Below, in pieces: positions 1 through 9,300 of a stretch of 64,000 nucleotides of DNA. The stretch's first letter is position 1; the number at the start of each line of letters is the position of its first letter. Source of the DNA: Planctomyces sp. SH-PL14 (lineage in GTDB: Bacteria > Planctomycetota > Planctomycetia > Planctomycetales > Planctomycetaceae); contig NZ_CP011270.1 in the NCBI RefSeq assembly GCF_001610835.1, positions 7,272,001 through 7,336,000 of the forward strand. The letters run 5' to 3'. Under the pieces are notes generated by a model. That model saw only the letters and a program-made list of their open reading frames with translations, did no database searches and was not told the origin of the DNA. A program made the position numbers and the translations under genes.

Positions 1-1
1 C

Positions 2-1831
2 GGCGGGATCTACACGAAAGCGGCGGACGTCGGCGCGGACCTCGTCGGAAAGATTGAGAAGGACATCCCTGAGGACGATCCGCGGAACGCCGCCACGATC
101 GCGGACAACGTGGGGGACAATGTCGGTGACTGTGCGGGGATGGCGGCTGACATCTTCGAGTCCTACGAGGTGACGATTGTTGCCGCCATGATCCTGGGGT
201 GGGCCAGCTTCGGGCACCTGGGGGTCCTGTTCCCGGTTCTGGTCCGGGCGATCGGGGTCATCGCCTCGATCATCAGCACGTATCTCGTAAAGGCGGGGGA
301 CAAGGGGAACGTCGGCGAGGCGATGAAGTCGATCAACTTCGGGTTCCTCGTCGGTTCGGCCCTGTCGGTTCTCGGGTTCCTGGTTCTGGGCTTCTTCTTC
401 CTGCGGTTCACCGAGCAGCACATTTCGCCCGAGAAACTGGCGGACATCCGGCAACTCCCGGCCTGGGCGAACTGGGGCGTCGTGGGCCTCGACATGCGCC
501 CCGCCTACACCTGCCTGATCGGCGTGATTCTGTGCATCGGGCTCAACAAGGTGACGGAGTATTTCACCGGGACCGAGTACAAGCCGGTCCACGGCCTCGT
601 CCGCAACTGCACCACCGGGCACGCGACCAACATTATCGAGGGCTTTGCGGTCGGCTACGAATCCGCGGTCTGGACGGCGGTGACGCTGTGTCTCGCCATC
701 TTCGCCAGCGCCATGGTGTACTCGGGCGAGAACGCGATCTTCGTCGCGTACGGCGTGGCGATGTGCGGGATCGGGATGCTGACCCTGACGGGGAACACGA
801 TCTCGATGGACGTCTTCGGTCCCGTGGCGGACAACGCCAATGGGATCGGCGAGATGGGCTACGACCGGGCGGAGATGGGTGAGGAGAAGTACCGCGAGGC
901 GCGGCAGATCCTGGCGGACCTCGACGCGGTCGGGAATACGACCAAGGCGGTGACAAAGGGGGTCGCGATCGGTTCGGCGGTCATTGCCGCCGTGTCGCTC
1001 TTTGCGAGCTACATCACCGTCATCGGGTCGGGGGGGGCGGGAGAGAGCGAGGCGATCCCGGCGGGGTTGTTCGACTACGTGGCCGGGCTGTTGACGGTGT
1101 CGAACCCGATCATGTTCATCGGGATGCTGCTGGGGGGATCGGTTCCCCTGCTCTTCTCCTCGATGACGATCCGGGCGGTGGGGCGGGCGGCGTTCTTGAT
1201 CGTGAACGAGTGCCGCGAGCAGTTCCGCGACAAGGCGATCTGGGAGGGGACCAAGAAGCCGGATTACGGCCGGGTGGTCAACATCTGCACGACGTCGGCG
1301 CAGCAGGAACTGATCGGTCCTGCGTTTCTGGCGGTCTTCACGCCGGTGCTGGTTGGTTTCCTGCTGGGGCCGATTGCGCTGGCTGGGTTCCTGGCGGGGT
1401 CGATTGTGGTCGGGCAGCTCATGGCGTCGTTCATGTGCAACTCGGGTGGGGCGTGGGACAACGCGAAGAAGATGGTGGAGGATGAGCCGCGGGATGCGGA
1501 GGCGAATACCGGCAAGGGGAGTGAGAAGCACAAGGCGAGCGTCACCGGCGACACCGTGGGTGATCCGCTAAAGGACACGGCGGGGCCGGCGGTGAATCCG
1601 CTGCTGAAGGTGATGAACATGGTTGCGATTCTGGCGGTGCCGTTGGCGCTTCCGTACGACCGGCAGACGGTGGAGCGGGTGCGCGAAGGGGCGGAGCGGT
1701 TCCACTTCACGTTGCCGGCGGACTTTCAGGTGATTGGGGTCAATACGTTCTGGATGGTGGTGGTTGCGGTGTGTGTGGCGTTGTTGTTCTGGGCGATTCT
1801 GCAGTCGAAGAAAGAGGGAGTGCACCGGTAA
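2..1831 (+). CDS. hppA: K+-independent H+-translocating pyrophosphatase (5' end outside window)
   Basis: Membrane-bound V-type H+-PPase, which couples hydrolysis of cytoplasmic pyrophosphate to proton export. The reading frame is open to the left edge, so the N-terminal part is missing; 609 residues are visible. The visible start contains IYTKAADVGADLVGKIE and the substrate-loop residues DNVGDNVGDCAGMAADIFE, both family hallmarks, and about a dozen hydrophobic segments follow. The ion-specificity motif near 930-960 reads GNTTKAVTKG. K+-dependent members have Ala (GNTTAA) where this has Lys, and K+-independent members carry Lys plus a Thr three residues on; both are present here. I therefore infer a K+-independent enzyme. 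It is convergent with clpX, and a dispersed repeat fills the gap between them. Confidence 0.96.
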   Translation, partial: GGIYTKAADVGADLVGKIEKDIPEDDPRNAATIADNVGDNVGDCAGMAADIFESYEVTIVAAMILGWASFGHLGVLFPVLVRAIGVIASIISTYLVKAGDKGNVGEAMKSINFGFLVGSALSVLGFLVLGFFFLRFTEQHISPEKLADIRQLPAWANWGVVGLDMRPAYTCLIGVILCIGLNKVTEYFTGTEYKPVHGLVRNCTTGHATNIIEGFAVGYESAVWTAVTLCLAIFASAMVYSGENAIFVAYGVAMCGIGMLTLTGNTISMDVFGPVADNANGIGEMGYDRAEMGEEKYREARQILADLDAVGNTTKAVTKGVAIGSAVIAAVSLFASYITVIGSGGAGESEAIPAGLFDYVAGLLTVSNPIMFIGMLLGGSVPLLFSSMTIRAVGRAAFLIVNECREQFRDKAIWEGTKKPDYGRVVNICTTSAQQELIGPAFLAVFTPVLVGFLLGPIALAGFLAGSIVVGQLMASFMCNSGGAWDNAKKMVEDEPRDAEANTGKGSEKHKASVTGDTVGDPLKDTAGPAVNPLLKVMNMVAILAVPLALPYDRQTVERVREGAERFHFTLPADFQVIGVNTFWMVVVAVCVALLFWAILQSKKEGVHR

Positions 1832-1854
1832 CCCTCGATTCCCGGCCAAGCCGA

Positions 1855-2184
1855 ACCGGGGTCCAGGGGGTAACCCCTGGTGGGGGATGCAAGGGGGCCA
1901 CGCCCCCTTGCCCGCCGGAGGCCTGGCCGTCGAGAGATGTCTGAAGGAGAGCGTCTCCAAGCGCGGACGACGTGCCGTATGCCCCCTCACCAACACGGGA
2001 GGATTGCAAAGCCAGCGGTGAGGTGTGAGGGAGTCCTCAACGCTGGTACCACACAGCGGTCATCCGTTGTGTCCCACGGTTCCGCGACGAAAATGCCTCC
2101 GGCGGCAAGGGGGTGAGACCCCCTTGACCCCAGCGGCCGTAACACGTTGGGTTTGAGCGATCACGTCGTGCCGGCAGGGACGTG
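1855..2184 (+). repeat. Dispersed ~330-bp intergenic repeat, copy 1 (forward)
   Basis: First of eight related copies. Forward orientation is taken as the one starting with ACCGGGTCCAGGG-like sequence and ending near GCCGGCAAGGACG. This copy has hairpin H1 (CCAGGGG/CCCCTGG), H2 (GCAAGGGGG/CCCCCTTGC), a conserved block GCCCGCCGGAGGCC, a central region with GGATTGCAAAG and GAGTCCTCAACGCTGGTACC, then H3 (CAAGGGGG/CCCCCTTG) and TTGGGTTTGAGC. It lies between the convergent genes hppA and clpX. The H1 and H2 stems could also act as hppA transcription terminators, although no T-tract follows. Confidence 0.9.
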
Positions 2185-2188
2185 GTCC

Positions 2189-2232
2189 AAAAACGAAAAA
2201 GCCCTCGGCAGTCAGGCGACCGACGAGGGCTT
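2189..2232 (-). terminator. Rho-independent terminator of clpX
   Basis: Read on the minus strand, the 9-bp stem AAGCCCTCG/CGAGGGCTT (arms 2224-2232 and 2199-2207) is followed by TTTTCGTTTTT. It lies just past the clpX stop codon. This is one of the two clearest intrinsic terminators in the window. Confidence 0.85.
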
Positions 2233-2255
2233 GAAGTCTTCGTATCCGTCGCAGC

Positions 2256-3530
2256 TTAGGCGGCGGCCGAATCCGGCGGCAGCAGGCGGGCTTCACCCCG
2301 GACAATCTCCGGAGTGATGATGTACCGCTGGCCCGGCTCGCGATCCGGCAGCTCGTACATCAGGTCGAACATCACCGACTCGACCACCGACCGCAGACCA
2401 CGGGCACCCGTGTTCTTGGCCCGAGCCGTCCGGGCAATCTCCTTGAGAGCCGCGTCCGTGAACTCGATCGACGCGTTCTCCATCTCGAAGAGCCGCTGGT
2501 ACTGCTTGACGATCGCGTTCTTCGGCTCCGTCAGGACCCGCACCAGATCGCTTTCGTTCAGCTTCGACAGCGTGCTCAGAACCGGGAGGCGTCCGAGCAG
2601 TTCGGGGATCATGCCGAACTCGAGGACGTCTTCCACGGTGACGTTCTCGAGAACGTCGTTGATCCGCTCGGATTCGCTGACCACGTCCTGCCCGAAGCCG
2701 ATCATCTTGCGGCCCATCCGCTTGCCGATGATCTCTTCGAGGCCCACGAACGTCCCGCCGCAGATGAACAGGATGTTCGTCGTGTCGACCTGGATGTACT
2801 GCTGCTCGGGGTGCTTGCGGCCACCCTGCGGAGGAACGTTCGAAACCGTCCCTTCGAGCATCTTCAGCAGCGACTGCTGGACCCCTTCACCCGAGACGTC
2901 CCGGGTGATCGAGACGTTGTGGTTCGTCCGGCCGATCTTATCGATTTCGTCGATGAAGATGATCCCCCGCTGAGCGGAGTCGATGTCGAAGTCCGCGGCG
3001 TGGAGCAGCTTGAGAAGGAGGTTCTCGACGTCTTCCCCGACGTAGCCCGCTTCGGTCAGCGTCGTCGCGTCGCCGATGGCGAACGGGACCTGCAGCAGCC
3101 GGGCCAGCGTCTTGGCCATCAGGGTCTTGCCGGAGCCGGTCGGGCCGATGAGAAGGATGTTCGACTTCTCGATTTCGACTTCGCCGTCACGGTCTTCCGT
3201 GTGGACCAGCCGCTTGTAGTGGTTGTGGACGGCAACGGCGAGGGCCCGCTTCGTCCGCCCCTGGCCGATGACGTACTTGTCGAGATGCGCCACGATCTCG
3301 CGGGGCGACGGAATCTTGTTGAAGAGCTTCTTGGGCTCTCCACGGCGACGCCGCTCCTGGTCCAGGATCGACTGGCACAGGTCAATGCATTCACCGCAGA
3401 TGTAAACGTCAGCCGGCCCTTCGACGAGCGGTCCGACGTCGCGATAGCTCTTCCCACAGAAAGAGCAGTTCGCATTCTTCTTCCCCGAGGGGGTTTTCTT
3501 TCCCGAGGTGAAGTCTTTACCGGAGGTCAT
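2256..3530 (-). CDS. clpX: ATP-dependent Clp protease ATP-binding subunit ClpX
   Basis: AAA+ unfoldase that feeds substrates to ClpP; 424 aa, the usual family length. The N-terminal zinc-binding domain has CysXXCys pairs at residues 22/25 and 45/48. Walker A GPTGSGKT is at 129-136, followed by Walker B ([10 protein letters not shown]), the pore loop GYVGED and the ClpP-docking IGF loop (KMIGFG). The IGF loop indicates a real ClpP partner, but no clpP is in the window. Ahead of the zinc domain is a short Lys/Ser/Gly-rich extension with repeated TSGK/PSGK units, longer than in E. coli. The gene appears monocistronic and ends at a strong terminator. Confidence 0.97.
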   Translation of the reverse strand: MTSGKDFTSGKKTPSGKKNANCSFCGKSYRDVGPLVEGPADVYICGECIDLCQSILDQERRRRGEPKKLFNKIPSPREIVAHLDKYVIGQGRTKRALAVAVHNHYKRLVHTEDRDGEVEIEKSNILLIGPTGSGKTLMAKTLARLLQVPFAIGDATTLTEAGYVGEDVENLLLKLLHAADFDIDSAQRGIIFIDEIDKIGRTNHNVSITRDVSGEGVQQSLLKMLEGTVSNVPPQGGRKHPEQQYIQVDTTNILFICGGTFVGLEEIIGKRMGRKMIGFGQDVVSESERINDVLENVTVEDVLEFGMIPELLGRLPVLSTLSKLNESDLVRVLTEPKNAIVKQYQRLFEMENASIEFTDAALKEIARTARAKNTGARGLRSVVESVMFDLMYELPDREPGQRYIITPEIVRGEARLLPPDSAAA

Positions 3531-3711
3531 GCCAGTTCCTTCAGAGGTGTCGATCGCCGAAATCGGCGATCTGCCCGGTCCGTGGCCGCCTCCCTGCTTC
3601 GGCCTGCGGAATCAACTGTTCTGAATCGTCCTCGATTCATGACGGATGTGCCTGTCGTATCGATCGCCGGGACGGGTCCCGGATTTCCAGACGGTCGGCA
3701 CTCTTGGCAGG

Positions 3712-4047
3712 TCAGGAGTCGACTTGCGTCGACTTTCCCGGCTTCGTGGAATCTGCGGTCTCCTGCGGGTCCGGCAACTCCCTTGATGACGGACTCGCAA
3801 TCAGTTTCCGCTTGATGGATCGGAATTCCTCGTCGGAGAGGTCACCCTCCGACTGCATTTCGCGGAACTGCGTCAACAACATTGTGGAGTCGACAGCACT
3901 ACCGTCATCTTCGTTCAACCACTCACGGAGCTTGAGAATCAACCAGCCGAGCAGACAGAGAGCAACAACTACGCCAATGAGCCAGGGAACGCTCTTGAGC
4001 AGCAATTGCTGCGTGTTGATCCGCTTGGCGGCCGCCAATGCCCACAT
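3712..4047 (-). CDS. Small membrane protein with SHOCT-like C-terminus
   Basis: A 111-aa protein with one strong membrane span at about residues 20-43 (VPWLIGVVVALCLLGWLILKL). Its C-terminal half contains LLTQFREMQSEGDLSDEEF followed by a basic stretch. That pattern (hydrophobic helix, G-[DV]-L-[ST]-[DE]-EEF) matches the SHOCT short C-terminal oligomerisation domain. Family knowledge suggests oligomerisation of a membrane-anchored protein; no biochemical role can be given. It lies upstream of clpX on the same strand with about 180 bp between them, so cotranscription is possible. Confidence 0.7.
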   Translation of the reverse strand: MWALAAAKRINTQQLLLKSVPWLIGVVVALCLLGWLILKLREWLNEDDGSAVDSTMLLTQFREMQSEGDLSDEEFRSIKRKLIASPSSRELPDPQETADSTKPGKSTQVDS

Positions 4048-4436
4048 TCGCGCGACTCCAATGACCGGGGCACCCCGATCGTTTTGGGATTATCTGGTAG
4101 CAATTGCAGACTGACAAGCACCTGTTTTACATCTTGAGCCCCCGAAGGCCCGCCGGCGCTTGACATTCGCAATCCTCGACCGCACGGCCCGGCCTGGGTT
4201 TGGAGGACGTCGTTCCCGCTTCGACGTCCTCTGCGGTTCCCCGCGGTTGCTCCGCGAGGGAGTGGACCTGCCTTGCAGTGAACACCTGTGCGAATGGCGG
4301 GGGAGGAATGGACTTCGGAGCGGCGATCCTTACGCCGGCCCGGTTGCGGATGGGGGCGCGATTCCTCAACAATGTGGCTTGCGGGTTTGTGGAAACGTCC
4401 TGTGCAGCGGTCCCGGTCAGGGGCCGTCGAATCGAA
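4048..4436. other. Intergenic region, no gene seen
   Basis: About 390 bp between the divergent SHOCT-like gene and the FGE-like gene. Open frames run through it but read as low-complexity shadow sequence. It must hold promoters for both neighbours, but I found no well-spaced -35/-10 pair. Confidence 0.5.
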
Positions 4437-5627
4437 ATGGGTTTGCTCATGTTGCGTGTTGTTGCCGGTCTGGCGGTGTTGGCGATCTGGACGGGCGCGG
4501 CGGTCGCCGCCGATCGGCCGGGACTGGTGAAGGAGAAACCGGCGGCCCAGCCCTATGTGGAAACGCCCGAAGGCTTCATGGTCCCCTACGCCCAGAAGAT
4601 TCCGGGGACCGACGCCACGTTTCAGATGATCCCCGTCCCCGGCGGAAAATTCCTGCTCGGGAGCCCGGCGAAGGAAACCGGGCACAAGCCGGACGAAGCT
4701 CCGCAGGTAGAAATCACCGTTCCGCCCTTCTGGATGGCGCGGAATGAGGCGACCTGGACGGAATACCGGCCGTTCATGGAAATGTTCATGGTCTTCAAGA
4801 GCTTTGAAGGCCGGGGCATCCGCAAGGTGACCGACGAGAACAAGGTCGACGCCATCACCGTGCCGACGGAGCTCTACGAGCCGACCTTCACGTTCGAGTT
4901 CGGCGACGATCCGCAGCTCCCCGCCGTCAGCATGACCCAGTACGCGGCCAAGCAGTACTCCAAGTGGATCAGCCTGACCTACGGCGTTCAGTACCGCCTG
5001 CCAACCGAGGCGGAGTGGGAATACGCCTGCCGCGCCGGCTCGGCCGCCGCCTACACCTACGGGAACGACCCCGCGCGGCTGGCGGAATTCGCCCATTTCG
5101 CCGGGACGTCAAAGGGGACCGGCCCCCGGAAGGTGGCCCTCGGCACACCCAACGCGTTCGGTCTTTACGACATGCACGGCAACGTCGCCGAGTGGACCCT
5201 CGATGAGTACTTTGACACCGGCTACGAGTTCCTGAAGGGGAAGGCCGACCTGACCCCCACCACCGCGTTCGTCCTCCCCAAGCAGGAATGGCCCCGCGTG
5301 GTCCGAGGGGGCTCCTGGGAGAACGAAGCGGTCGACTGCCGGAGCGCGTCACGGCTGGACTCCAATATGGAGAAGTGGAAGGAGACCGACCCGAACCTCC
5401 CCAAGAGCCCGTGGTGGATGACGAACGATCCGGTCCGCGGCGTCGGCTTCCGGCTCATTCGGCCGCTGAAGGAAGTCCCCCGGGAAGAGATCGAAAAGGT
5501 CTGGGGGATCGACCTGGAGACGCTGCAGTCCGATGTGGACTTCCGGATGATCCAGGGACGCGGCGTGTACGGGATCGTCGACCCCGGACTCCCGAAAGCG
5601 ATCGACGAACTGAGAGCGGAGAAGTAG
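4437..5627 (+). CDS. Secreted formylglycine-generating-enzyme/sulfatase-modifying-factor family protein
   Basis: About 396 aa. An N-terminal signal peptide (MLRVVAGLAVLAIWTGAAVA, cleaved around AVAA-D) is followed by an FGE-sulfatase (SUMF1, PF03781) domain. Typical blocks include MIPVPGGKFLLGSP, WMARNEATWTEY, YRLPTEAEWEYACRAG, GLYDMHGNVAEWT, RVVRGGSW and GVGFRLIRP. Members either convert a sulfatase Cys to formylglycine or serve as carbohydrate or metal binding domains. No sulfatase is nearby, and the active-site Cys pair of true FGEs is not obvious, so the function is left open. ATG 4437 or the in-frame ATG 4449 would place the leader at the N-terminus; the longer open frame from 4200 lacks support. 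Confidence 0.85.
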   Translation: MGLLMLRVVAGLAVLAIWTGAAVAADRPGLVKEKPAAQPYVETPEGFMVPYAQKIPGTDATFQMIPVPGGKFLLGSPAKETGHKPDEAPQVEITVPPFWMARNEATWTEYRPFMEMFMVFKSFEGRGIRKVTDENKVDAITVPTELYEPTFTFEFGDDPQLPAVSMTQYAAKQYSKWISLTYGVQYRLPTEAEWEYACRAGSAAAYTYGNDPARLAEFAHFAGTSKGTGPRKVALGTPNAFGLYDMHGNVAEWTLDEYFDTGYEFLKGKADLTPTTAFVLPKQEWPRVVRGGSWENEAVDCRSASRLDSNMEKWKETDPNLPKSPWWMTNDPVRGVGFRLIRPLKEVPREEIEKVWGIDLETLQSDVDFRMIQGRGVYGIVDPGLPKAIDELRAEK

Positions 5628-5737
5628 AACTCGCCCGAGGAGAACCCGGCGGGACGTCCGTTTGAGCGCCGCGCCGGATCCTGTTCCCCTCGCGGCGCCG
5701 CGGACTGTGCGCCTCTCTCTGCCGAAGGAGACTGAAC

Positions 5738-6223
5738 ATGGGCCGGTTTGTCTCGATTGCTGTGGTCGTCTGGATGCTGGCTCTCGGCGCGCACGGCAGC
5801 TTTGCCGACGCGCCCGAGGAAAAGTCTCCCAATGAAAAGGCGGTTGAGGAGCTTCAGGGACGCTGGGAACGCGACGTGAAGCTCCCCAACGGCGCCCCCC
5901 TTCATATCGAGAAGGAGATCGTCGGCCAGTCGGAGATCGTCCGGACGTTCGACGGCGAGCGGCGGCTGCTGGAAGCCCATCAGGTTGACTTCGAGGTCCA
6001 GGTCGTGGCGGGACACCGGATCTTCCTCTGGACGAACGCCACCATCATCGACGGCCCCAACAAGGGAAAGCCGCGGGAAGACGGCCGATACGTCTATACC
6101 GTGAAGGATGGAAAGTGGCTCTGCGTGCGGGGCCTGGAACAGGGGGACATGCGGCCTCTCTTCGTGGAGGTCTGGACCCGGATGGAGAAGCCGGTCCGGA
6201 AGGACAAGCCGGACGCCCCATGA
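5738..6223 (+). CDS. Secreted TIGR03067-like protein
   Basis: A 161-aa protein with a cleavable signal peptide (MGRFVSIAVVVWMLALGAHG, cut near SFA). The mature part starts with ELQGRWERDV, the LQGxW opening of small planctomycete proteins of the TIGR03067 type, followed by beta-rich sequence. Function is unknown for the family as far as I know. The start is preceded by GAAGGAGA a few bases upstream, a good ribosome binding site. Its stop overlaps the start of the next small membrane gene (ATGA), so the two are translationally coupled. Confidence 0.7.
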   Translation: MGRFVSIAVVVWMLALGAHGSFADAPEEKSPNEKAVEELQGRWERDVKLPNGAPLHIEKEIVGQSEIVRTFDGERRLLEAHQVDFEVQVVAGHRIFLWTNATIIDGPNKGKPREDGRYVYTVKDGKWLCVRGLEQGDMRPLFVEVWTRMEKPVRKDKPDAP

Positions 6224-6387
6224 AGAACTTTGTTGGATTTGCCCTGCAGTTCGCCGCCCTCGTGTTCCTGCCGCTTCTCATCATCTGGCAGCTCACGTTC
6301 GGCTTCGGGCTTCTGTGGATGCCTGCCCTGATGCTGGCCGCGATGGCGATTTTTTACGTGGGGCACTCGCTCCGCGATTTCCGCTGA
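6220..6387 (+). CDS. Small two-span membrane protein
   Basis: A 55-aa protein whose ATG overlaps the TGA of the preceding gene (ATGA at 6220-6223). It has two hydrophobic segments, roughly FALQFAALVFLPLLIIWQLTF and LLWMPALMLAAMAIFYVG, and a short basic tail (HSLRDFR). I recognise no family. The coupled start supports a real gene, and the small size suggests an accessory membrane protein. Confidence 0.65.
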   Translation: MKNFVGFALQFAALVFLPLLIIWQLTFGFGLLWMPALMLAAMAIFYVGHSLRDFR

Positions 6388-6430
6388 TCGAGCGCGACGC
6401 TACCCGGCGCTCTCGGATTGGCGTAGGCTG

Positions 6431-7903
6431 ATGAGTGGTTTTGCATTCGCCGCGTGGAAGGTGGAGTGGACTGGGATGGCGATGTCCGGGGGCGGTCTGA
6501 ACGAACAGTCACGGCGGTACTTCCTCAGCCAGTGCCGGATGGGCCTCGGAGCGCTGGCGCTGTCGCAACTGCTCGGCCGGGACGCCGTGGCGGGGACCAA
6601 CCCCCTGGCGATGCGCGAGCCGCACGCCTCCGGGAAGATCAAACAGGTGATCTTCCTCTTCATGGCGGGGGGGCCGAGCCAGCTCGAGCTCTTCTCCGAC
6701 AAGCCGGTCCTGCGGGAGATGCACGGCCAGGCTCCGCCGAAATCGCTCCTCGAAGGCAAGCGGTTCGCCTTCCTGAAAGGGAACGAAAAACTGCTGGGGA
6801 GCAAGCAGAAGTTCGCCCGCCACGGCGAATGCGGGATGGAGTTCAGCGACCTCGTGCCGTACCACGCCCAGATCGCCGACAAGGCGGTCTGGCTGCGGGC
6901 CATGTCGACCGACGTCTTCAACCACGGCCCGGCGAAGCTCTTCCTCAACACCGGCTTCCAGGTCCCCGGCCGGGCGAGTCTCGGTTCGTGGGTTACCTAC
7001 GCGCTCGGGAGCCCGTCGGAAAACCTTCCCGGGTTCGTCGTCCTCCAGAGCGGCCCGCGCGGTCCCCGGGCCGGGAGTACCCTCTGGTCGAGCGGCTACC
7101 TCCCGACGAGCTACCAGGGGGTCCCGTTCCGCAATCAGGGGGACCCGATCCTCGCCCTCCGGAACCCTCCCGGCTACGACGCTCCCGCCCAGCGGGAATT
7201 CTTCGATGCCGTCCGGGCCCTCAACGAGCAGCACCTCGGCAAGATGGCCGACCCCGAGATCGAGACGCGGATCAACGCCTACGAGATGGCGTCGCGGATG
7301 CAGTTCAGCGCTCCGGAGCTGACCGATCTCCGCGAAGAGACCGCGGAGACGATGCGGCTCTACGGCGCCGAGCCGGGCAAGCCCTCGTTCGCGACGAACT
7401 GCCTGCTGGCCCGGCGGCTCGTCGAGCGCGGCGTCCGCTTCGTGCAGCTGTACCACACCGACTGGGACCACCACGGCGGCAAGGGGGCGGACCTGGAGGA
7501 CTCGCTCGTGCAACTCTGCCGCGAGACCGACCAGGCGAGCGCCGGCCTGATCCTCGACCTCGAACGGCGAGGCCTCCTGGACGAAACGCTCGTCATCTGG
7601 GGAGGTGAGTTCGGTCGGACGCCACTCGGCGAAGAGCGGGCGACGATCGGCCGGGACCACCACGTCGACGGCTACACGATGTGGATGGCGGGGGGCGGCC
7701 TGAAGCGGGGCTACGTCCATGGCGAGACCGACGACATCGGCTTCGGCGCGACGGAAGGAAAGGTCCAGGTCCGCGACCTGCACGCCACGATCCTGCACCT
7801 GCTGGGGCTCGATCACGAGCGGCTGACCTACAAGTTCCAGGGGCTCGACGCCCGCCTGACGGGAGTGGAGCCGGCCCACGTCGTCGGCGAGATCCTGGCA
7901 TGA
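6431..7903 (+). CDS. DUF1501 family protein (unpaired)
   Basis: 490 aa as drawn. A Tat-type leader (SRRYFLSQCRMGLGALALS) is followed by an alkaline-phosphatase-superfamily-like DUF1501 domain. Family blocks visible are FMAGGPSQLELF, MSTDVFNHGPA, RASLGSWVTYALGS, ERGVRFVQLYHTDWDHHGG, VIWGGEFGRTP and GRDHHVDGYTMWMAGGG. The protein is presumably exported by Tat. DUF1501 genes usually follow a DUF1549/DUF1553 cytochrome-type gene; none is present here, unlike the pair at 37.5-41.6 kb. In-frame ATGs at 6476 and 6482 would bring the twin-Arg closer to the N-terminus and are plausible true starts. Confidence 0.9.
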   Translation: MSGFAFAAWKVEWTGMAMSGGGLNEQSRRYFLSQCRMGLGALALSQLLGRDAVAGTNPLAMREPHASGKIKQVIFLFMAGGPSQLELFSDKPVLREMHGQAPPKSLLEGKRFAFLKGNEKLLGSKQKFARHGECGMEFSDLVPYHAQIADKAVWLRAMSTDVFNHGPAKLFLNTGFQVPGRASLGSWVTYALGSPSENLPGFVVLQSGPRGPRAGSTLWSSGYLPTSYQGVPFRNQGDPILALRNPPGYDAPAQREFFDAVRALNEQHLGKMADPEIETRINAYEMASRMQFSAPELTDLREETAETMRLYGAEPGKPSFATNCLLARRLVERGVRFVQLYHTDWDHHGGKGADLEDSLVQLCRETDQASAGLILDLERRGLLDETLVIWGGEFGRTPLGEERATIGRDHHVDGYTMWMAGGGLKRGYVHGETDDIGFGATEGKVQVRDLHATILHLLGLDHERLTYKFQGLDARLTGVEPAHVVGEILA

Positions 7904-7937
7904 AAGCCACAACAGCCCTCTCACGGGAGGGAGATGG

Positions 7938-9080
7938 CTACTGGGCGCGGTTCCGCTTCACGACCTGCGACACGATGCCGATCCCCTGCTCGATCTCTTC
8001 GAGCGTCTGATCCGGCCCGAAGCTGAACCGGACCGACGAGCGGAGAACCTCGGGCGGGCAGCCCATGGCGACGAGGATCGGCGCGGGTTCGGTCGCCCCG
8101 CTGGAGCAGGCGGTTCCCAGCGATGCGCAGATCCCCGCCAGGTCGAGCGAGACCAGCAGCGCCTCGCCATCGCATCCGGGGAATGCGATGTTCGACGTAT
8201 TGGCGAGCCGCGTCGTCCGCTCGCCGTGGATCACGATCGGCGCGCAGGTCTCGCGAAGCCCCGCCTCGAACCGGTCGCGGAGCTGTCGCAGGTGCGCGGT
8301 TCGCGTCTCCCGTTCCGCCGTCCAGAGTTCGAGGGCCCGGACCATGCCGGCCGCCAGGACCACCGGTTCGGTTCCCGGCCGCCGCTCCCGTTCCTGCAGC
8401 CCGCCCCGCAGGAGCGGATCGAGGGGAAGTGTCTCCGAGACCACGAGCGCTCCCACCCCCCGCGGCCCACCAAACTTATGGGCTGCCAGCGACAGGCTCG
8501 TTGCGCCGAGGCGGTGGAAGTCGAGTGGCCGCTTCCCGGCGGCCTGGACCGTGTCGACGTGGAACGCAACGCCGTGGTGCCGGCATCGTTCCACCAGAGG
8601 GCCGATGTCGCGGATCACGCCCGTCTCGCTGTGGGCGAGGGCGACGGTGACGAGCCCCAGCCCTTCCCAGTCGATGCTCTCGGCGGCGTCGCTCCGGAAC
8701 TGGCCATCGCTGTCGATCGGAAGATCCTGCCGCGTCCAGCCCCGGCGCGTCAGGAGTGCGACCGGATTCTCGAGCGAGGGGTGTTCCCCCGGCAGGATCG
8801 CCGCAACGCGGCGCTCGGACCGCGCCAGCCCCAGGATCGCGAGGTTGTTCGCCTCGGTCCCGCCGCTGGTCCAGACGACCTCCTGCGGCGATGCGCCGAG
8901 AAGCTTCGCCAGCCGCTCGCGGGCGTCTTCCAAGACTTGTCGGGCCCGCCGGCCTTCGCGGTGGCGACTGCCGGGATTGGCCCAGGCGACCGTCGAGACC
9001 CGCGCCATTTCCTCCGTCACCGCGGGGTGGATCGGCGTGGTCGCGTTGTGATCGAAGTAGAGGACGGAAGAGGCGGGCAT
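7938..9080 (-). CDS. Cysteine desulfurase (NifS/IscS-like class V aminotransferase)
   Basis: A 380-aa PLP enzyme that releases sulfur from cysteine for Fe-S clusters or thiolation. It begins MPASSVLYFDHNATTP, the typical N-terminus. The PLP lysine motif is LAAHKFGGPRGVGAL, and the sulfur-carrying cysteine lies in ASLGTACSSGATEPA. The short CSSG loop is like NifS/IscS group I enzymes. The frame continues 77 codons upstream, but the standard N-terminus begins at 9080. The stop lies about 34 bp from the convergent DUF1501 gene. No iscU or other Fe-S genes are adjacent, so it may act in Fe-S assembly or tRNA thiolation. Confidence 0.93.
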   Translation of the reverse strand: MPASSVLYFDHNATTPIHPAVTEEMARVSTVAWANPGSRHREGRRARQVLEDARERLAKLLGASPQEVVWTSGGTEANNLAILGLARSERRVAAILPGEHPSLENPVALLTRRGWTRQDLPIDSDGQFRSDAAESIDWEGLGLVTVALAHSETGVIRDIGPLVERCRHHGVAFHVDTVQAAGKRPLDFHRLGATSLSLAAHKFGGPRGVGALVVSETLPLDPLLRGGLQERERRPGTEPVVLAAGMVRALELWTAERETRTAHLRQLRDRFEAGLRETCAPIVIHGERTTRLANTSNIAFPGCDGEALLVSLDLAGICASLGTACSSGATEPAPILVAMGCPPEVLRSSVRFSFGPDQTLEEIEQGIGIVSQVVKRNRAQ

Positions 9081-9300
9081 GCCGTCAGGATAGCATCCGG
9101 ACCGGAATCGAAGCCCCGGCGGTCTGGCGAGGCTGTGCGGCGGCCGGTTCGTCCGGGCTCTGGCGAGGAAGGCCGCTTTGGCAAAATCGTTCGCAATCGC
9201 GGGACCGGCCGGGATAAGATTGGGGTGTCGTCCCGCGGGGGCTTGCCGGCTCGATCGAGTCGTTCTCAGGTGACTGTGGGCTGTTTCGGACGCGCCGTCG

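Noticed and set aside
4160-4165. Perfect -35-like TTGACA ahead of the FGE-family gene
   Set aside because: No -10-like hexamer at 16-18 bp spacing, so it cannot be called a promoter.
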